Source: Hymenopellis radicata (lineage: Eukaryota > Basidiomycota > Agaricomycetes > Agaricales > Physalacriaceae). From it: a DNA stretch of 64,000 bases. This document shows positions 23,534 to 36,000 of the stretch, in pieces. The position numbers and the translations under genes were made by a program. Within the stretch, counting starts at the first letter, position 1. Every line of letters starts with the position of its first letter. The DNA is taken from assembly GCA_015501595.1 (NCBI GenBank), contig JADNRX010000081.1:1-64000 (forward strand), given 5' to 3'. Under the pieces are notes generated by a model. It was not told the origin of the DNA, did no database searches, and saw only the letters and a list, made by a program, of their open reading frames with translations.

Positions 23534-25685
23534 ATGTCGACTACAAGCTTCGAGGACCACTTCGTCAAAGTTTCGTTTGACGAACAGGACGTCAACTCGG
23601 AGGAAGGTAACGCCTTCTACCAAGAGTGGGCTCAGCATGGTATGAACAGGTTAACTTTGTGTGTTTCGCTGTTTAACTTCTCGCTGCTTTAGCGGGCGCG
23701 AAACACCAAGAGCCGAGTCATTTTGCGTACGAAGTATTCCACCTTGACCTTGTGAAACGATCTGACGAATTCCTGCCAACAGGATGCATGCGTTGCGCAA
23801 ACTGTACCCCAAGCAATCCATCGTAATGACCGCTGACTACCGCCTGGAAGTCCTGCAATATCCACATGCTCTCATAGTCCCCATGAACCCGCCGCCTATG
23901 ATAACCAACCTTGTCTTCGTCCCGCTTGCTAGAAATAACAATCCTCGACCTGGCCTGGTCGCCGATGCTGTAGAATTGGGGGCTTTCCACCTCGCATGGC
24001 AGGTGACTCTCCTCCACGCTGTCTCCGGGATTGCGTGATGATAACCATCATTATATAGGACTACGACTTCATTCTGTACGTCGTAAAAGTATGCTTCCTT
24101 TGCCTGGCTCGATAGTCATCTACGTTATCTCACGTCATTGCGCAGTTCCCGGTTGGTATTGGCGGTGCGTCAAGGATCCAGAACTACCTTATCCATGATG
24201 GTACTTCTTGTGCTCGTTTGTATTGACACTGTGATTGACGTTCGGCATATACGTAGGACCCGAGGCCCCTGCGCGAGCCTTACTCACGGATGTCGGCATT
24301 TGGAACGAGGCACCTCACCAGGAAATATGGGTTTTCAACCAGGGTTTCTGGAATAAGGATGCCTCCCTGTGGAATGAAGCGCAGAAGGCAAACTGGGAGG
24401 ACGTCATCTTGAAGAGTGATTTTAAGGCCTCCTTGCGGAAGGACATCTACGGTTTCTTCGATTCCGAGGCTATGTACAAGGAGCTAGCAATCCCTTGGAA
24501 GGTTGGTAGAATGTTTATCTTTCTTCTAGCCTAGACTCAATAGTACGCTTTAGCGCGGTATCATAATGTTCGGTCCTCCGGGTGACTTGGTACTCTTCTC
24601 TACACGAAACTGCTGTTCTGACGTGCTACACACTAGGTAACGGCAAGACTATCAGTATCAAAGCCATTATCAAGGAATGCGACTCGAAAGGGCTCAACCC
24701 TCTTTATGTCAAGTCCTTTAAAAGTGTGCATCTCGGTTTCTCCGCGCTTTCTTTACTCATGTTCTGAAGGCTGGCTGGGCGAAGAGTTTTCCATGGCGGA
24801 GGTCTTTTCGAAAGCTCGGGAACTCGCTCCTTGTGTCATGATCATTGAAGATCTGGACAGCCTCATCACCGACTCCAATCGGTCCTTCTTCTTGAACCAA
24901 TTAGACGGTTTAGAAGGAAATGACGGTCTACTCGTTATCGGCACGACCAACCACCTTGAACGCTTGGATCCCGGCCTCAGCAGCCGTCCCAGTAGATTCG
25001 ATAGGAAATTGTTCGTCGTCTCTTTGTCGCTATCACGGCAACCATTTGATGCGTAGTTACAGCTTGTTCGACGACCCAGACCGTGAAGAGCGCAAAATGT
25101 ATGCGAAATACTGGCAAAACAAGCTGCGCTCCAATAAGGATTTGTCCTTCCCCGACGACCTCGTCGAGGAACTCGCGACAATCACTAATAAATTCAGTTT
25201 TGCATACCTGAAGGAGGTCTTGTTCGTCAAACTTTCTGACTTACTGTCGTATTGTATCGCTGATTTTCTTTAGTGTATCTTCCCTAGTCATTCTTGCTGG
25301 TATCGAGAAGGATAAGCCCTCCTTCGAATCTGTCCTAAAGCGCCAAATCGAGGTGCTTCGCAAAGAGCTGAACAAGTCTCAGTCAGCGCAAATCGAGTCG
25401 ACTACCATATCCCCTTTCCCTGCGCAGTCCTTACGGGCGTCAGGAAACCAGCAAACGACATCAGAGCGCGATATTCGCAGCCTCATGGACTCCATTGACA
25501 TCAATCCAGCTCGCAAAGGCCCACTGATTTCTCGTGAGGGGGAGAGCTTCTATAGATCCCGCGGACTGTTTGGCACCATCATTAATGGTAGCAGTCCGGC
25601 GGACAGCAGCTGGAATAACGAAAGAAATACTCGGGGGATGCCACTGGACAGAATTACCACGACGGACGATCGTGTGTTTTTCTAA
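23534..25685 (+). CDS. BCS1-like AAA ATPase, paralogue 2
   Basis: Eleven exons: 23534-23639, 23693-23726, 23783-24002, 24059-24088, 24146-24200, 24257-24501, 24554-24581, 24637-24723, 24770-25010, 25063-25221 and 25274-25685, summing to 538 residues. Exons 2 to 10 have exactly the lengths of those in paralogue 1 (34, 220, 30, 55, 245, 28, 87, 241, 159 nt), in the same phases. Walker A is GPPGNGKT, Walker B is VMIIEDLDSL, and the arginine finger is RPSRFDRK. The tail is shorter but keeps ERDIRSLMDSI and ends DDRVFF. It lies between two F-box genes. Function unknown. Confidence 0.85.
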
Positions 25686-25902
25686 AATATAGGCTTGTAG
25701 TTTTCAGCCCGATCTTTGTAAACATTGTAAATGTACGAATATACATATAAGTAGTCCTCCGAATGTGAATCTTCCACGTTCTATGCTATGTCGCTGAAGG
25801 GTCTCGACTCTCAAGTAGGGTTACTTACGGGCACTAAGTCCGCAAGTACGACATGTACGACATGAGACCGTGGGAACTGAGCAATTTCTCCTTGAGCCCA
25901 CC

Positions 25903-27417
25903 ATGTCGAATCACCCCCCGCACAATGACACTCTCCCCAATGAGCATCTCGCCGAAATATTCAGACTGGTGATGGGTAACCCCATATGTCGTTCCAAGAC
26001 GCGAGCCAGTATCAGCTGTGTTTGCAAAAAATGGAGAACGGTTCTCTTCACCTCCAAGTTCTTGTGGTCGACAATAGTACTGGAGACGGAGGACCAGGAT
26101 TATCGCGACGTTCTTAGGGGTGCAAAAGTGGCTGTGATTGACACGTCAAATCTCACACAATGCCTTGCTCTCTCCTACCCACACCCTCTGGACATTACGC
26201 TCTGCGTTCACGGGAATGATGATCGTGGCTCAAGGGAAATATCCACCATGATTGATGCGGTCACATTATTGCGTACCCATTCCCTCCGCTGGCGCTCATT
26301 TTCCTGCCAAGGCCCGGCCTGGTTTTTCGACCTGCTAGCGATTGAACACACATTTAACGAGCTGCGTTTGCTACGTCGGTTGGAAAAACTGGACCTCTTT
26401 TTGTTTCCAGAAATCACAATCGCAGGCTTTCTTGGTGACCTTCCGAGAATCGCTACCAATGAGTACACGGCGCCGCACTCCCTCCGTCACCTACACATAA
26501 CTTTTCCCTTCCCACATTTGAACGCCACTTGGATTAATGTCACTTCTTTCACGGGTGGCTTTGACAGTCATCAACATCTCTATGACATTCTTTCTCACAT
26601 GGACACTTTGGAGGTCCTTCATCTCAGCCACCTCTGTCCTCTCGCCATAGCGCCGCAGCGCTGTATCACGCTCTCAGGACTCCGTCACTTGAAGTTGTCT
26701 CAGTGTGCAACTGTCGGGCTGTCCCGGATAGCTGCGTATATCCGAGTCCCAACGCTCGAAGCACTGTCGCTTGTTGACGATGGGCACATTCACCACTTCA
26801 CGCGATCGTGCACCGAAAGGGACTTGACCGCGGCAATGGCAAACGGGCTCTTCAACATGCTAGAGCAATCAAAAGTGGCTCTCCATGAGCTGAATGTTGA
26901 TCTCGGCATGTCGGTTGAATCCCCCTTTCATAAGCGGCTTTTCACCGCTCTCAGCGAAACCGTGCGGACTCTGCGCATTTGCTCCTCATCAGTTTCAAAA
27001 CCATTGGAACTAGAAGCCCTCCTTGACCGGCTCAGTTATGAGGACAATGCACAGGTGCTGTTTCCTATGCTGCTCGAACTGAAGTTGGTGGCGGACAACG
27101 ACCTGAGCGATGACCTGTTCCAAGGCCCTGCGTTCAATGCGTTGGAGAGGCTTGTCATCTCGCGCTGGGAAGCAGGAGGCAAGGCGGACTTTCCGAGATT
27201 ACAGAAACTTTGCCTCGAGAGGATTCGGACGGACGTCGCATACGAAGACGCGCCCAACGTCAGCCCGCTGGTTGGTTCATCACTTGCTCTGGCGTTGTTG
27301 AAATATAGATTGGAGGGCTTGGAGGTACTGTGGTTAGATGGATGCTCTTCTCGTTTCGAGGACAGGTTCGTTGATGTCTTGGAGAAAACGCATAGTTGTA
27401 TGCCAGCGGTATTGTGA
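25903..27417 (+). CDS. F-box protein, intronless
   Basis: A single open frame of about 504 codons from the ATG at 25903; an upstream in-frame GTG was not used. The F-box-like motif is DTLPNEHLAEIFRLVM, followed by CKKWRTVLFTSKFLWSTI, the usual F-box helix pattern in Agaricomycetes. The remainder is LRR-like (LEVLHLSHLCPLAI, LRHLKLSQCATVGL). It probably acts as an SCF substrate receptor with unknown target. It differs from the broken F-box gene at 21361 in sequence and in having no coiled N-terminus. Confidence 0.7.
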   Translation: MSNHPPHNDTLPNEHLAEIFRLVMGNPICRSKTRASISCVCKKWRTVLFTSKFLWSTIVLETEDQDYRDVLRGAKVAVIDTSNLTQCLALSYPHPLDITLCVHGNDDRGSREISTMIDAVTLLRTHSLRWRSFSCQGPAWFFDLLAIEHTFNELRLLRRLEKLDLFLFPEITIAGFLGDLPRIATNEYTAPHSLRHLHITFPFPHLNATWINVTSFTGGFDSHQHLYDILSHMDTLEVLHLSHLCPLAIAPQRCITLSGLRHLKLSQCATVGLSRIAAYIRVPTLEALSLVDDGHIHHFTRSCTERDLTAAMANGLFNMLEQSKVALHELNVDLGMSVESPFHKRLFTALSETVRTLRICSSSVSKPLELEALLDRLSYEDNAQVLFPMLLELKLVADNDLSDDLFQGPAFNALERLVISRWEAGGKADFPRLQKLCLERIRTDVAYEDAPNVSPLVGSSLALALLKYRLEGLEVLWLDGCSSRFEDRFVDVLEKTHSCMPAVL

Positions 27418-27659
27418 AGGGGTTTCTCTGGAATAAAGCATGGACTTTGTCCTTAGTAGAGCATTGTTTCGTCAACTTTCTATAAGCGACTGCATAAGTA
27501 ATATTTCTTCACGCTGAGCGAGCGTGTCAATGCTCCGGCCCGATCTGGACTTCTGAGTTCTGACCGTCACGATCTATTTTTTCCAACGGCGCATACAGAG
27601 CTGAAAGAGCGCGCAGACACGGACCGCTCAGTCAGCCAGCTTCAGCATCAAGCTAGGGC

Positions 27660-29458
27660 ATGCTAAGCCGATGTCGCTGTCGACTACAGCTGCACCATAT
27701 TTATAGCAGGGATGGGAGAGGGATACATATGGGGCCCCGAGAGTATGGGCATTGGATGAGGTGCGTCGACGCTGTAATTATTCATTTCATAATTGACAGA
27801 TACATAGAACCGAGCCGCAATTCAAAACGAAGAAACATGTCTCGTTTGAAGTGCACAGAGCGCGCCTTCGGCCACGCGACGCTAACGCCGTCGATGACAC
27901 GGACGACCTGCCAGTGCGTAGTCCATTCCTGCTGGATCCCACGTCGTGGGAAGCGACAAGGACCCGACGTGCAGCCATCCGGGCGACGCTTATGGATTAT
28001 CCGGAGCCAGACGCCTCCTCATGGATCTCTATATCAGGCGAAGTACTATGGCAGTGGATGTCGGACAAAGGGTGGTTGACAGGCGACGTTCGGATCGCCG
28101 CGGTGGGGCTGATTCACGACTGTCTGCGGGAGCATGCAATGCAAATGGAATCTGAGGTCCAGACCACGCCCAATGTTCCCGCCCTCCGCGCGTACGGCGT
28201 TCTTGCTGCATTGCACACCATCCAATGTCCGCGCAAGATGAAACGCCGCACGCACAAACTTCTCTTTCATGCTCTGCTCTCACAGGCAACAGAATACAAT
28301 GATTCTCCCCGACAACACACCTTCAGTGGCGTCATCCGCGCACATCGCGTCCGGGATGAATACATGCGCAAGGCAATCAGCGTCGGCCCTTGGGATTCAG
28401 CTGACGCAGAAAACTTAGCCTGGCGACTGATGCAAGTAGGAGAAGAGTACACCGCAACGTTAGTCTTGGTCCATGCTCTCCAGGCAGTGGGCCAGGATAG
28501 GCGGCCTCAACTACAGCATACGTTTAACCGCATAGTCAAGATACTGGGAGAGAAGTCTTGGGGAGATGACGACGACCAGCGTCGCCCGCCCAAACGCGAG
28601 GATGACGAAAGCAAGTTCCATCGCGTCGCCGCCCGTACCCGCCAGCATATATGCCAGCAGTCCCTGTGCCATCTGGCGACGATGCTATATACGCGATCAT
28701 TTCCCAAAGGATGGGACACTAGTCGTCTAATCCACCACATGTTCAGGCTAAGGGTGAGACAGGACAGGATGTGGGTTCCATTATTGGGAAAAGGAATGAT
28801 GCCATGGGAGAAGGGAGGTGAACCGGCTGAAGTGTTCAAGGAGGAGGAGGAGAATCAAGACGTGGAACACGGGGAGGGGGCGGCTATCATGATACACAGA
28901 GCGATAGGCATGCACATGCACGTCGTCCTGAACTACCTTGCGCGCCGCCTCCCAAAGAGTCAGCTTGTAGAAAACGCGTACCTTTCCCTCGTTATTGGTC
29001 TCATCAAGACGCGTCCGGATCCCATCTTGGCCGAGCGTGCGTGGAGGGCGTGTCTGACGCGGTGTTTGCCACCTACAAACACAAAAATCATGAATACGTG
29101 GATTCAACACGTACAAGCTCATCTGCTCACAACTGACGTCGCCGAACGCTTTGCACGGATCGTCCAGAGGGCGACATGGTTGGTGAAGGAAATTGAAGAA
29201 CGTCCGCACCTGAGGAATCGAGATACAGCGATGGAGAGGGATAGAAGGGTGTTCATGCCTTATTCTCCTTCGTTCAAACATAATGGTCCTACAGGAACGG
29301 AGGAGTTTGACGATAACGCAGGAGGCGGCGACGCAGTTTCTGCTGCCCTGGACCGTGTGTTGGGTGCCATCTGGAGGGGTGGAGGCCATGAGAAAACGTC
29401 GCAGGACAGAAGGCTAGAGAGGAGGAGGAGGATGCGAGAGCAAAAACTGTCCTCTTGA
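27660..29458 (+). CDS. Unrecognised protein with mitochondrial-type N-terminus
   Basis: Two exons, 27660-27760 and 27808-29458, give 583 residues in frame. The acceptor CATAG is chosen because it alone links the N-terminal exon to the long frame. The N-terminus MLSRCRCRLQLHHIYSR is rich in Arg, Leu and Ser with no acid, as in mitochondrial presequences. The body is helical, with segments such as YGVLAALHTIQCP, NAYLSLVIGLIKTR and RAWRACLTRCLPPTN that hint at helical-hairpin repeats. It ends in a very basic tail (RRLERRRRMREQKLSS). An acidic insert (FKEEEENQDVEHGEG) lies at mid-length. The family was not recognised; a role in mitochondrial RNA or translation is speculative. Confidence 0.6.
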
Positions 29459-30560
29459 GTCGTACTTCATGAAAGACATATATGCAACATTGCATCTCAT
29501 GGAAGCTATCATGATACATTGTAGGTTCTTAATTACTCGACTTTGCAACACTCATCAAAATTTCCAGCTCTGGCATTCGTGCAGTACTCTTCCGGCTTGA
29601 TCGTGTGATCGAACTAGTTCGCATGACGTTCATTGCCTAAATAAGCCTTGCATTCATTGTTTTGTCTCTCTGGTGTCTTCATCCCGAGATTGCCACTACC
29701 AGAACTCGCTTGACGTGTGGAGGCATACCCGTGTCGGCCCTGGCGTGTAGGATTATGTGTGGGGTGTAAAAAATCGGGTCTACGCCATTTTTGCTTTTAG
29801 ACTACACATGGCGCGCGCTAATATCCTACTTCAACACACTAATTAAAGCTCCTACTATGGCCGTTCTGCTACCCTCGAGGCATGTATCCATGATGTCAAT
29901 TGAATCCTTGTTGAAAGAACAACTGATCGGCAATTTGTCCTTCTCTGACGAATCCTGAGTTTGGTCTTAAATGCCTAATACTCACAATCGCTCAGAGTCC
30001 TAAAAATCATGCATGTAATCCTATAAGTGGTCTGATGCTCTTCAAACAGACTGAACGATTGCTTCAAGCCACAGACCTATGATGCATTGCACGCCACAGC
30101 ATTACTATCAGTCGAGTCGGCTATAGAGTCTCCTGGGAGCGGGACGTGTAAGACTGTCTAAGGCTCTGAACACGGACCTTTGATGCGTCGCGCGCCCCAT
30201 CGTTGCAATCAGTTGAGCTTGCTGTCAGTCTCCTGATGGAAGTGTAGGACTGAGCGAGGCTCCAAATCGGCTACAGTGAAAGATCAGCGAGTTCGGAGAG
30301 GCTCATTCTGAAATACTCGAGTATGTAGGATGGCGCGAACGAGTAGTCTGCAATAGCTTTCAGTACTATGACGTGAAGCTTCTCCCGCCAATTCTCGGCC
30401 GATTGAGGGTGAAGTTTGAGAAGAAGCAACGCGTTTGGAACGGCAGATAATTATGCCAGAGAGCATTCGTGATCAGAAGCCTCGAACACATCCCAATCAT
30501 AACTGGACATGTAAATTTAATCACCGTACACTACTAGCTAGCTAGCACTCAAAGCGCAGC
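29459..30560. other. Intergenic with dispersed repeat copies
   Basis: No gene is seen. The stretch contains an imperfect 55-nt hairpin at 29755-29809, a 105-bp repeat at 30046-30150 that recurs at 37079-37182, and a weaker partial copy at about 30170-30252. Confidence 0.5.
30046..30150 (+). repeat. Dispersed repeat, copy 1
   Basis: About 105 bp closely matching 37079-37182 in the same orientation. Both start ACAGACTGAA and share GCCACAGCATTACTATCAGT. A third, weaker version follows directly at about 30170-30252. Copies 1 and 2 bracket the UTP25-TOP3 gene pair. Confidence 0.7.
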
Positions 30561-32927
30561 TCAAGCCTTGATCAACTGGACGGCTCCTTCCGTACCAGCA
30601 ATTCGCTCCAGTCGGAACCAGTCGTATTTCGAGTACAGCACCCGACAACTAACATCCTGACTTTCAACGCCCTCGTCCAAGAAAGGATATGACAACAGCT
30701 CTGCGTAGAACTGGTGATGATCTGGAGGGCCATAGAAGACAAGATTACGAATTCCACGGATTTTATACCTGTTATCGAGATGAGAAGAAACTAGAGGCCA
30801 AGGTAAAGCGTTCATACCGTTTGAAGAAGTGGAAGCGTTCACTGATTAGCAGGAAAGATTTTTGGCCGTTGAAGAAGGCTTGTCGGGCGCGCGATATATC
30901 TTGATTGGTGGAGTACCTGTGGCATCTGGTGAGTGGAGGTCATGTCCTCGTGGTGGGAAATCTTACTCTGAAAGAACGGTAAACGAGAGTCCGTTCTGCT
31001 TGCGGAAGTAATTGTGAATGCGAATGAAGTCAAAGGACGAGGGGATAAAGATGGCGGTGTTGACACTCTGCACGGCAGACTTGAGGATGGCTGGGAGTGT
31101 CTAACCGTGTTGCTCAGGAAGGATCTTCTTGGTATACTAGACAGACATACCTGCGTGGTAAAGTGGTGGAACCGCTTTTCGGATTCGTCAACTAGATTGC
31201 CGCAGTCGAATTTGACGAAGTCTTGATGTAGGCCCTCGGGAACTTGTATGGGAGACCAGCGCTTCTCGAGGCGTATTTTTCCTGAAACGTTCTTGAGGTT
31301 GTTGAACAATGAACGAGTATCTGGCGTTTCGAAGGCGGACAATAGTATCGATTGCCGCAGATATTGTGCGCTGCATTGAGCCTCAATTCCAAAAGGTATG
31401 CAGATTGGGAGAAAGGACTTACTGTCCATCTAGGTACCACGGTTTTATCCGCGAAAAGTCTGCATCGTGGGACTCTTTCGGTAATTTGTTCAGGTGCGAG
31501 AAGACAAACTAATGAATGAAGGTCAGAGGATGAACGAGACGAATGAAGGTATCTTACGTTGACGTGTTCCCAGTTTTGCATCGTTAGAGTGTCCAGTTGA
31601 TCGACAACAACCATTTCTATCGATGATAGGTAATCCGCATTCCTATGGCATAATATGAGCGAGCGTGTCACGACAACAACATCACAACATACTTTTCCTT
31701 CTGGATAGATTGACGGAGTCCAAGAGGGCTAGCCATAATGATGTCGCACCCATAAAACTCTGTAAACATCTTGACGCTTTTTCTCGTCAATTTGATGCCA
31801 ACTCGGAAACTGTCGTCGACGTTCCCTTTGAAAGTCTCGACGTGGTCGCGGGGATAAGTACCTGGCTCTGCTGCCAGAAGCTTGTCGACTGCATCTTTGG
31901 GCAGGCCATATTCTGAGACAAATCGAGCCTGGTTCTCAATTTGGAACGCGGGTGAAGGGGTATGTGATGTCAAGGCATTAAACCAGTCAAGGGCAGCGTT
32001 ACGAAAGGGAAGGAGAATAAGAATAGAAGGCCGCGTAAACCCCTGGTCTTGCACGTCTTCAGGAGGAGGCGAATCCGGATTGTTCTTTGCAGCAGCAGCA
32101 AGACGTTCGTTGTTTTTGATGACACGTCGGCGTTTCCTTCAGTTCAATGAGTGTTACGGTTGAAAACTGAGCGAAGCAAGCTAACTTGGTTACATGGTTT
32201 AAAGCATGAAGTGATACTGTCTCGCGGACGGCCCGTTTGCTTTCCCAAGGACTAGAAGGCATGTATACGTCCGGATACTGCGACAACACCTCCAGCAGAT
32301 CATTTTGAAGTGGTGCATGTTCTGTAGACAAGTTAGATCGGAAGGTGATCGAGTGGTGTATCCTGTACTAGATGATGACTTGTTTTGGCGCTCTTTGAAT
32401 GGCGTATGTAGTCGTTCCAACACCTATAGCACGTTTAGACCGGATTTGCCTGCAAAGCATGAACTGACCCCGTGAGCCTTAGACTGGGAGGGGCCCGCAG
32501 AAGAAGAGCCCTCAGGAACGAATTCCAAACACTGTCCCAGCTTAGGTCTCGATGCTTTTGTTGACTTCCACTGGCGGTCGTCAACAGCTGTCCTGGATGA
32601 TTCTGATAAACATGAAGGTGTGCATCCGAAATGGGTTTCGTATGGATCAGAGGCGCTGTCTGCAACAAATGATTGAAGATACTTCGATTGCATGGACTGC
32701 AACGAACCTTCTACTTGCGCCTCAGTATTATTGACGGGTACGGGTGGCTCCTCCTGCATTTCCACGTCCATAGGCGCTGGCTCTGGAGTGTCCGTGGTTA
32801 TTGAAACGGATTTGCGTCTGTTCAGCTTGGGCGCCGGTCCTTGCGATAAGCTCCATTTACGGCGACCGTATTTTGTGGCAGAAACGTTCAAAAGCGTCAG
32901 CAATCGAGTCGTCGAGGTGTTCTCCAT
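30561..32927 (-). CDS. UTP25: U3 snoRNA-associated protein 25 (Utp25, DEF family)
   Basis: Ten exons: 32927-32469, 32423-32369, 32321-32186, 32136-31693, 31642-31558, 31508-31423, 31370-31151, 31100-30967, 30916-30818 and 30768-30561, giving 641 residues. Family hallmarks are [90 protein letters not shown] and the helicase-like C-terminal half ending [17 protein letters not shown]. Utp25 is a pseudo-helicase of the small-subunit processome, needed for 18S rRNA processing in the nucleolus. The start is the ATG at 32927. It shares a 91-bp promoter with TOP3. Confidence 0.93.
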
Positions 32928-33018
32928 CAAGAAAGCAAATAATTTTTTAATCGCTTCATTTGAATTGCGTCAGCGATCGCGTGCACGTGACCATCGCGTT
33001 GATTGATCTGGGGCCGCC
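32928..33018. promoter_or_regulatory. Bidirectional promoter of UTP25 and TOP3
   Basis: 91 bp between divergent start codons. It contains the palindromic core CACGTG at 32984-32989, an E-box-type site bound by bHLH factors. A degenerate copy of this promoter, keeping an ACGTGA core, lies at about 37360-37400 in the decayed duplicate downstream. Confidence 0.5.
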
Positions 33019-36000
33019 ATGCGCCCCTTGCTTGGCCTGCTACCACCACCTATGCGAGTCCTCTGCGTTGCCGAAAAACCGTCAATATCCAAGTCCATTG
33101 CAAATATTTTGTCTGGGGGCCGTTTCCAAACCGTACGCCTCTTTCCGTGTTCAAATACTGTCTCTTTGACGCCATTTCTAGCGGTCGAGTCAAAACAAAT
33201 ACGTCAAGAATTACGACTTTGACTATGCGCCTACCAACGCTCATTTTACCGTAACCTGTGTCTCTGGCCACTTGACAAGTCATGACTTTTTCGACACCCA
33301 TCGCAAGTGGTATTCCTGCGACGCGTTCGACTTGTTCGACGCTCCTGTCGAGGTCAAAATATCTGATGAGTCCAAGACAATCGAGCGCAATATCATAGCA
33401 GAGACAAGGAATGCGGATATGCTTATGATTTGGACGGATTGCGACAGAGAAGGCGAACATATTGGGTCTGAGATTGCTGCAATATGTCGAAGGGTGAAAC
33501 GCAACATCGTTGTGAAGAGAGCGCGATTTAGTGCTATCATTGCTCAGTACGCCGTTATACATCTTTCGTTGGGATCCTCTCATTCGTCTCAGGCAAATAC
33601 ACAACGCTGCCCAAAACCCAGTTAATCTCGATCAAGCCCAAGCGGATGCTGTGGAAGCTCGAACAATCCTCGATCTCAAAGTAGGCGCGGCCTTCACGCG
33701 CATGCAGACACTGGTATTGCAACAACGTATACAGAAGATTGCAGATGAGAAGAGTGTCTTGTCATACGGACCATGCCAATTTCCTACACTCGGCTTCGTG
33801 GTCGCACGCTATAACGACGTCAAGACATTTAGACCAGAATCATTCTGGTACATATATCTCGCTCTTACCCGACCGTCCTCTTCGCAAGGTAACGAAGAGA
33901 CCAAGTTCACCTGGCGTAGAGGGCACCTCTTCTCGTACGACGAGGCCTCTACACTCTACGAAATGGTTTTAGATGCCGAAACGGCCCGAGTAACAAAGGT
34001 CTCAAAGAAGGAAACCAAGAAATGGTCAGTTTATTTTATTATGCTGTAGTCTTCGGCTAATATTGTATCTCAGGAAACCTCTACCTCTTACGACGGTCGA
34101 GCTCCAAAAGGCGGGATCACGCATACTGAAGCTAGCCCCAAAGAAGATTCTCGATGTATGTTTCACACAGTATCGGTTCGACGTATGTGCTAAGAACTCG
34201 CTAGATTGCTGAGAAGCTCTACCAGCAGGGATTTCTCTCCTATCCGCGTACTGAAACGGATCAGTTCGATCCCCAATTCGACTTGATGAGTTTGGTTGAA
34301 AAACAGAAGGCCGATAACGCCTGGGGAGGCTTCGCAGCATCGTGGGTTGTGTTATCTAGATCCTTTCTAACCTCGTTAGTTGACATTTTTCAAGGTTAGA
34401 AAACGGCGATTTCCAGCGACCACGCCAAGGGAAGAACAACGATAAGGCGCATCCACCCATTCATCCTACCGCCCATGCGGGCAACCTGGCTGGCGATGAT
34501 AAGCGTGTCTACGAGTTCATCACTCGGCGCTTCCTAGCTTGTTGCTCTAAAGATGCCAAAGGTTGGCAAACTACGGTCGACATAACGTATGGAGGAGAAG
34601 AGTTCTACGCAACAGGCAAGTTTCTTCAAGACATCCGTCATCATCTTTAACACCTCCGTCAGGTTTGACCGTTTTGGAAAAGAATTATCTTCTCGTCTAT
34701 CCATACGACAAATGGTCTGATAATTACATACCCGATTTCCAAGAAGGAGAAGAATTTGCTCCCTCCGTCTGTGAACTGAGAGAGGGGGAGACATCTAAAC
34801 CGAACCTACTCACTGAGGCGGACCTAGTCTCACTCATGGACAAGAATGGCATAGGTACGTGTGAAGGTGTCATATTGCGATGTCCTCATGTTGGCTCCAG
34901 GAACCGACGCGACTATTGCGCAACATATCGAGACCATCATTACCCGAAACTATGTTATCGAATACTACGAAGGCAACACCAAGTACCTTTTGCCTTCGAC
35001 ACTGGGGATAGGTCTTATAGAAGGCTACAGTCAGATCGGGTTTGACAGAAGCTTGGATAAGCCTCATCTGCGTCGTGAGGTTTGTCTCTTCTTGTCCATC
35101 GCATCTTCGATAGCTGACCGTCAAATTTTCAGACCGAACGACGAATGGTCCAAGTCTGTGATGGTCACACAACGAAACATGATATGATGGCTCAGAGCCT
35201 GGAGCAGTACAAGCAGATGTTTATCATTGCTCGACAGGAGTTTGACAAGGTGATACAGAGCGTTCAAACTCAACTGCGTCAGGAAGGGGAGGCTAACGCA
35301 GGGGCGGGCGGCGGTGGAGCGGGCGGTGGTGGAGCGGGCGGTGGTGGAGCGGGCGGTGGAGGAGCTGGCGGTGGCGGTGGCGGGGGCGGGGGTCGTGGCG
35401 GCGGTGCTGGAGGCGGAGGGGGTGCTGGAAGAGGTACCGGCGGAGGGGGTGCTGGAAGAGGTACCGGCGGAGGTGGTGGAAGAGGAGGTGGTGCTGGCGC
35501 AGGAGGCGGCGGAGGAACAGGAGGACCTAGAAGTGCGCCAAGCTCTCGCGTAGGTAGAGCTTCGCCCGATATCGATGATGACGATTTGGAAGGTATGGGT
35601 ATCACCTATCGCGAAAACGCATGCTAATGATATTCATAGAATTCACTTTACAACCTCCACCAAGTAGAGCGCCAAAGCCTCCCTCGAAAAAGCCTCCCCC
35701 ACCAGCGAAAACTTCGAAACCCCCTTCAACACGACCACCAGCATCTACTGCTCAATCCTCGAGTCGACCCGCTCCTCCTCCAGCGAGTAGTGGCAGTGAA
35801 CCGCAATGCGACTGTGGTACGCCTGCGGTTCAGAGGACTGTCACCAAGGAATCTGCGAGCCAGGGGAAGCGCTTCTGGACGTGTCCTCAGCAGCCGGGCT
35901 GCAACTTCTTCCAATGGGTCGACCTAGCAAATCCTGGGACCGCATCACTTGCTGTACCAGCGAAGCGGACGTACTCAAACGTTTGTATTCACTCTTTATC

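Noticed and set aside
29755..29809. Imperfect 55-nt hairpin (ATGTGT ... ACACAT) that could be a MITE or terminator
   Set aside because: The stem has several mismatches, no second copy was noticed in the window and no target-site duplication is visible.
35279..35605. Long minus-strand Pro/Ala open frame opposite TOP3
   Set aside because: It is the complement of the Gly/Ala minisatellite coding in TOP3; the composition alone keeps it open.
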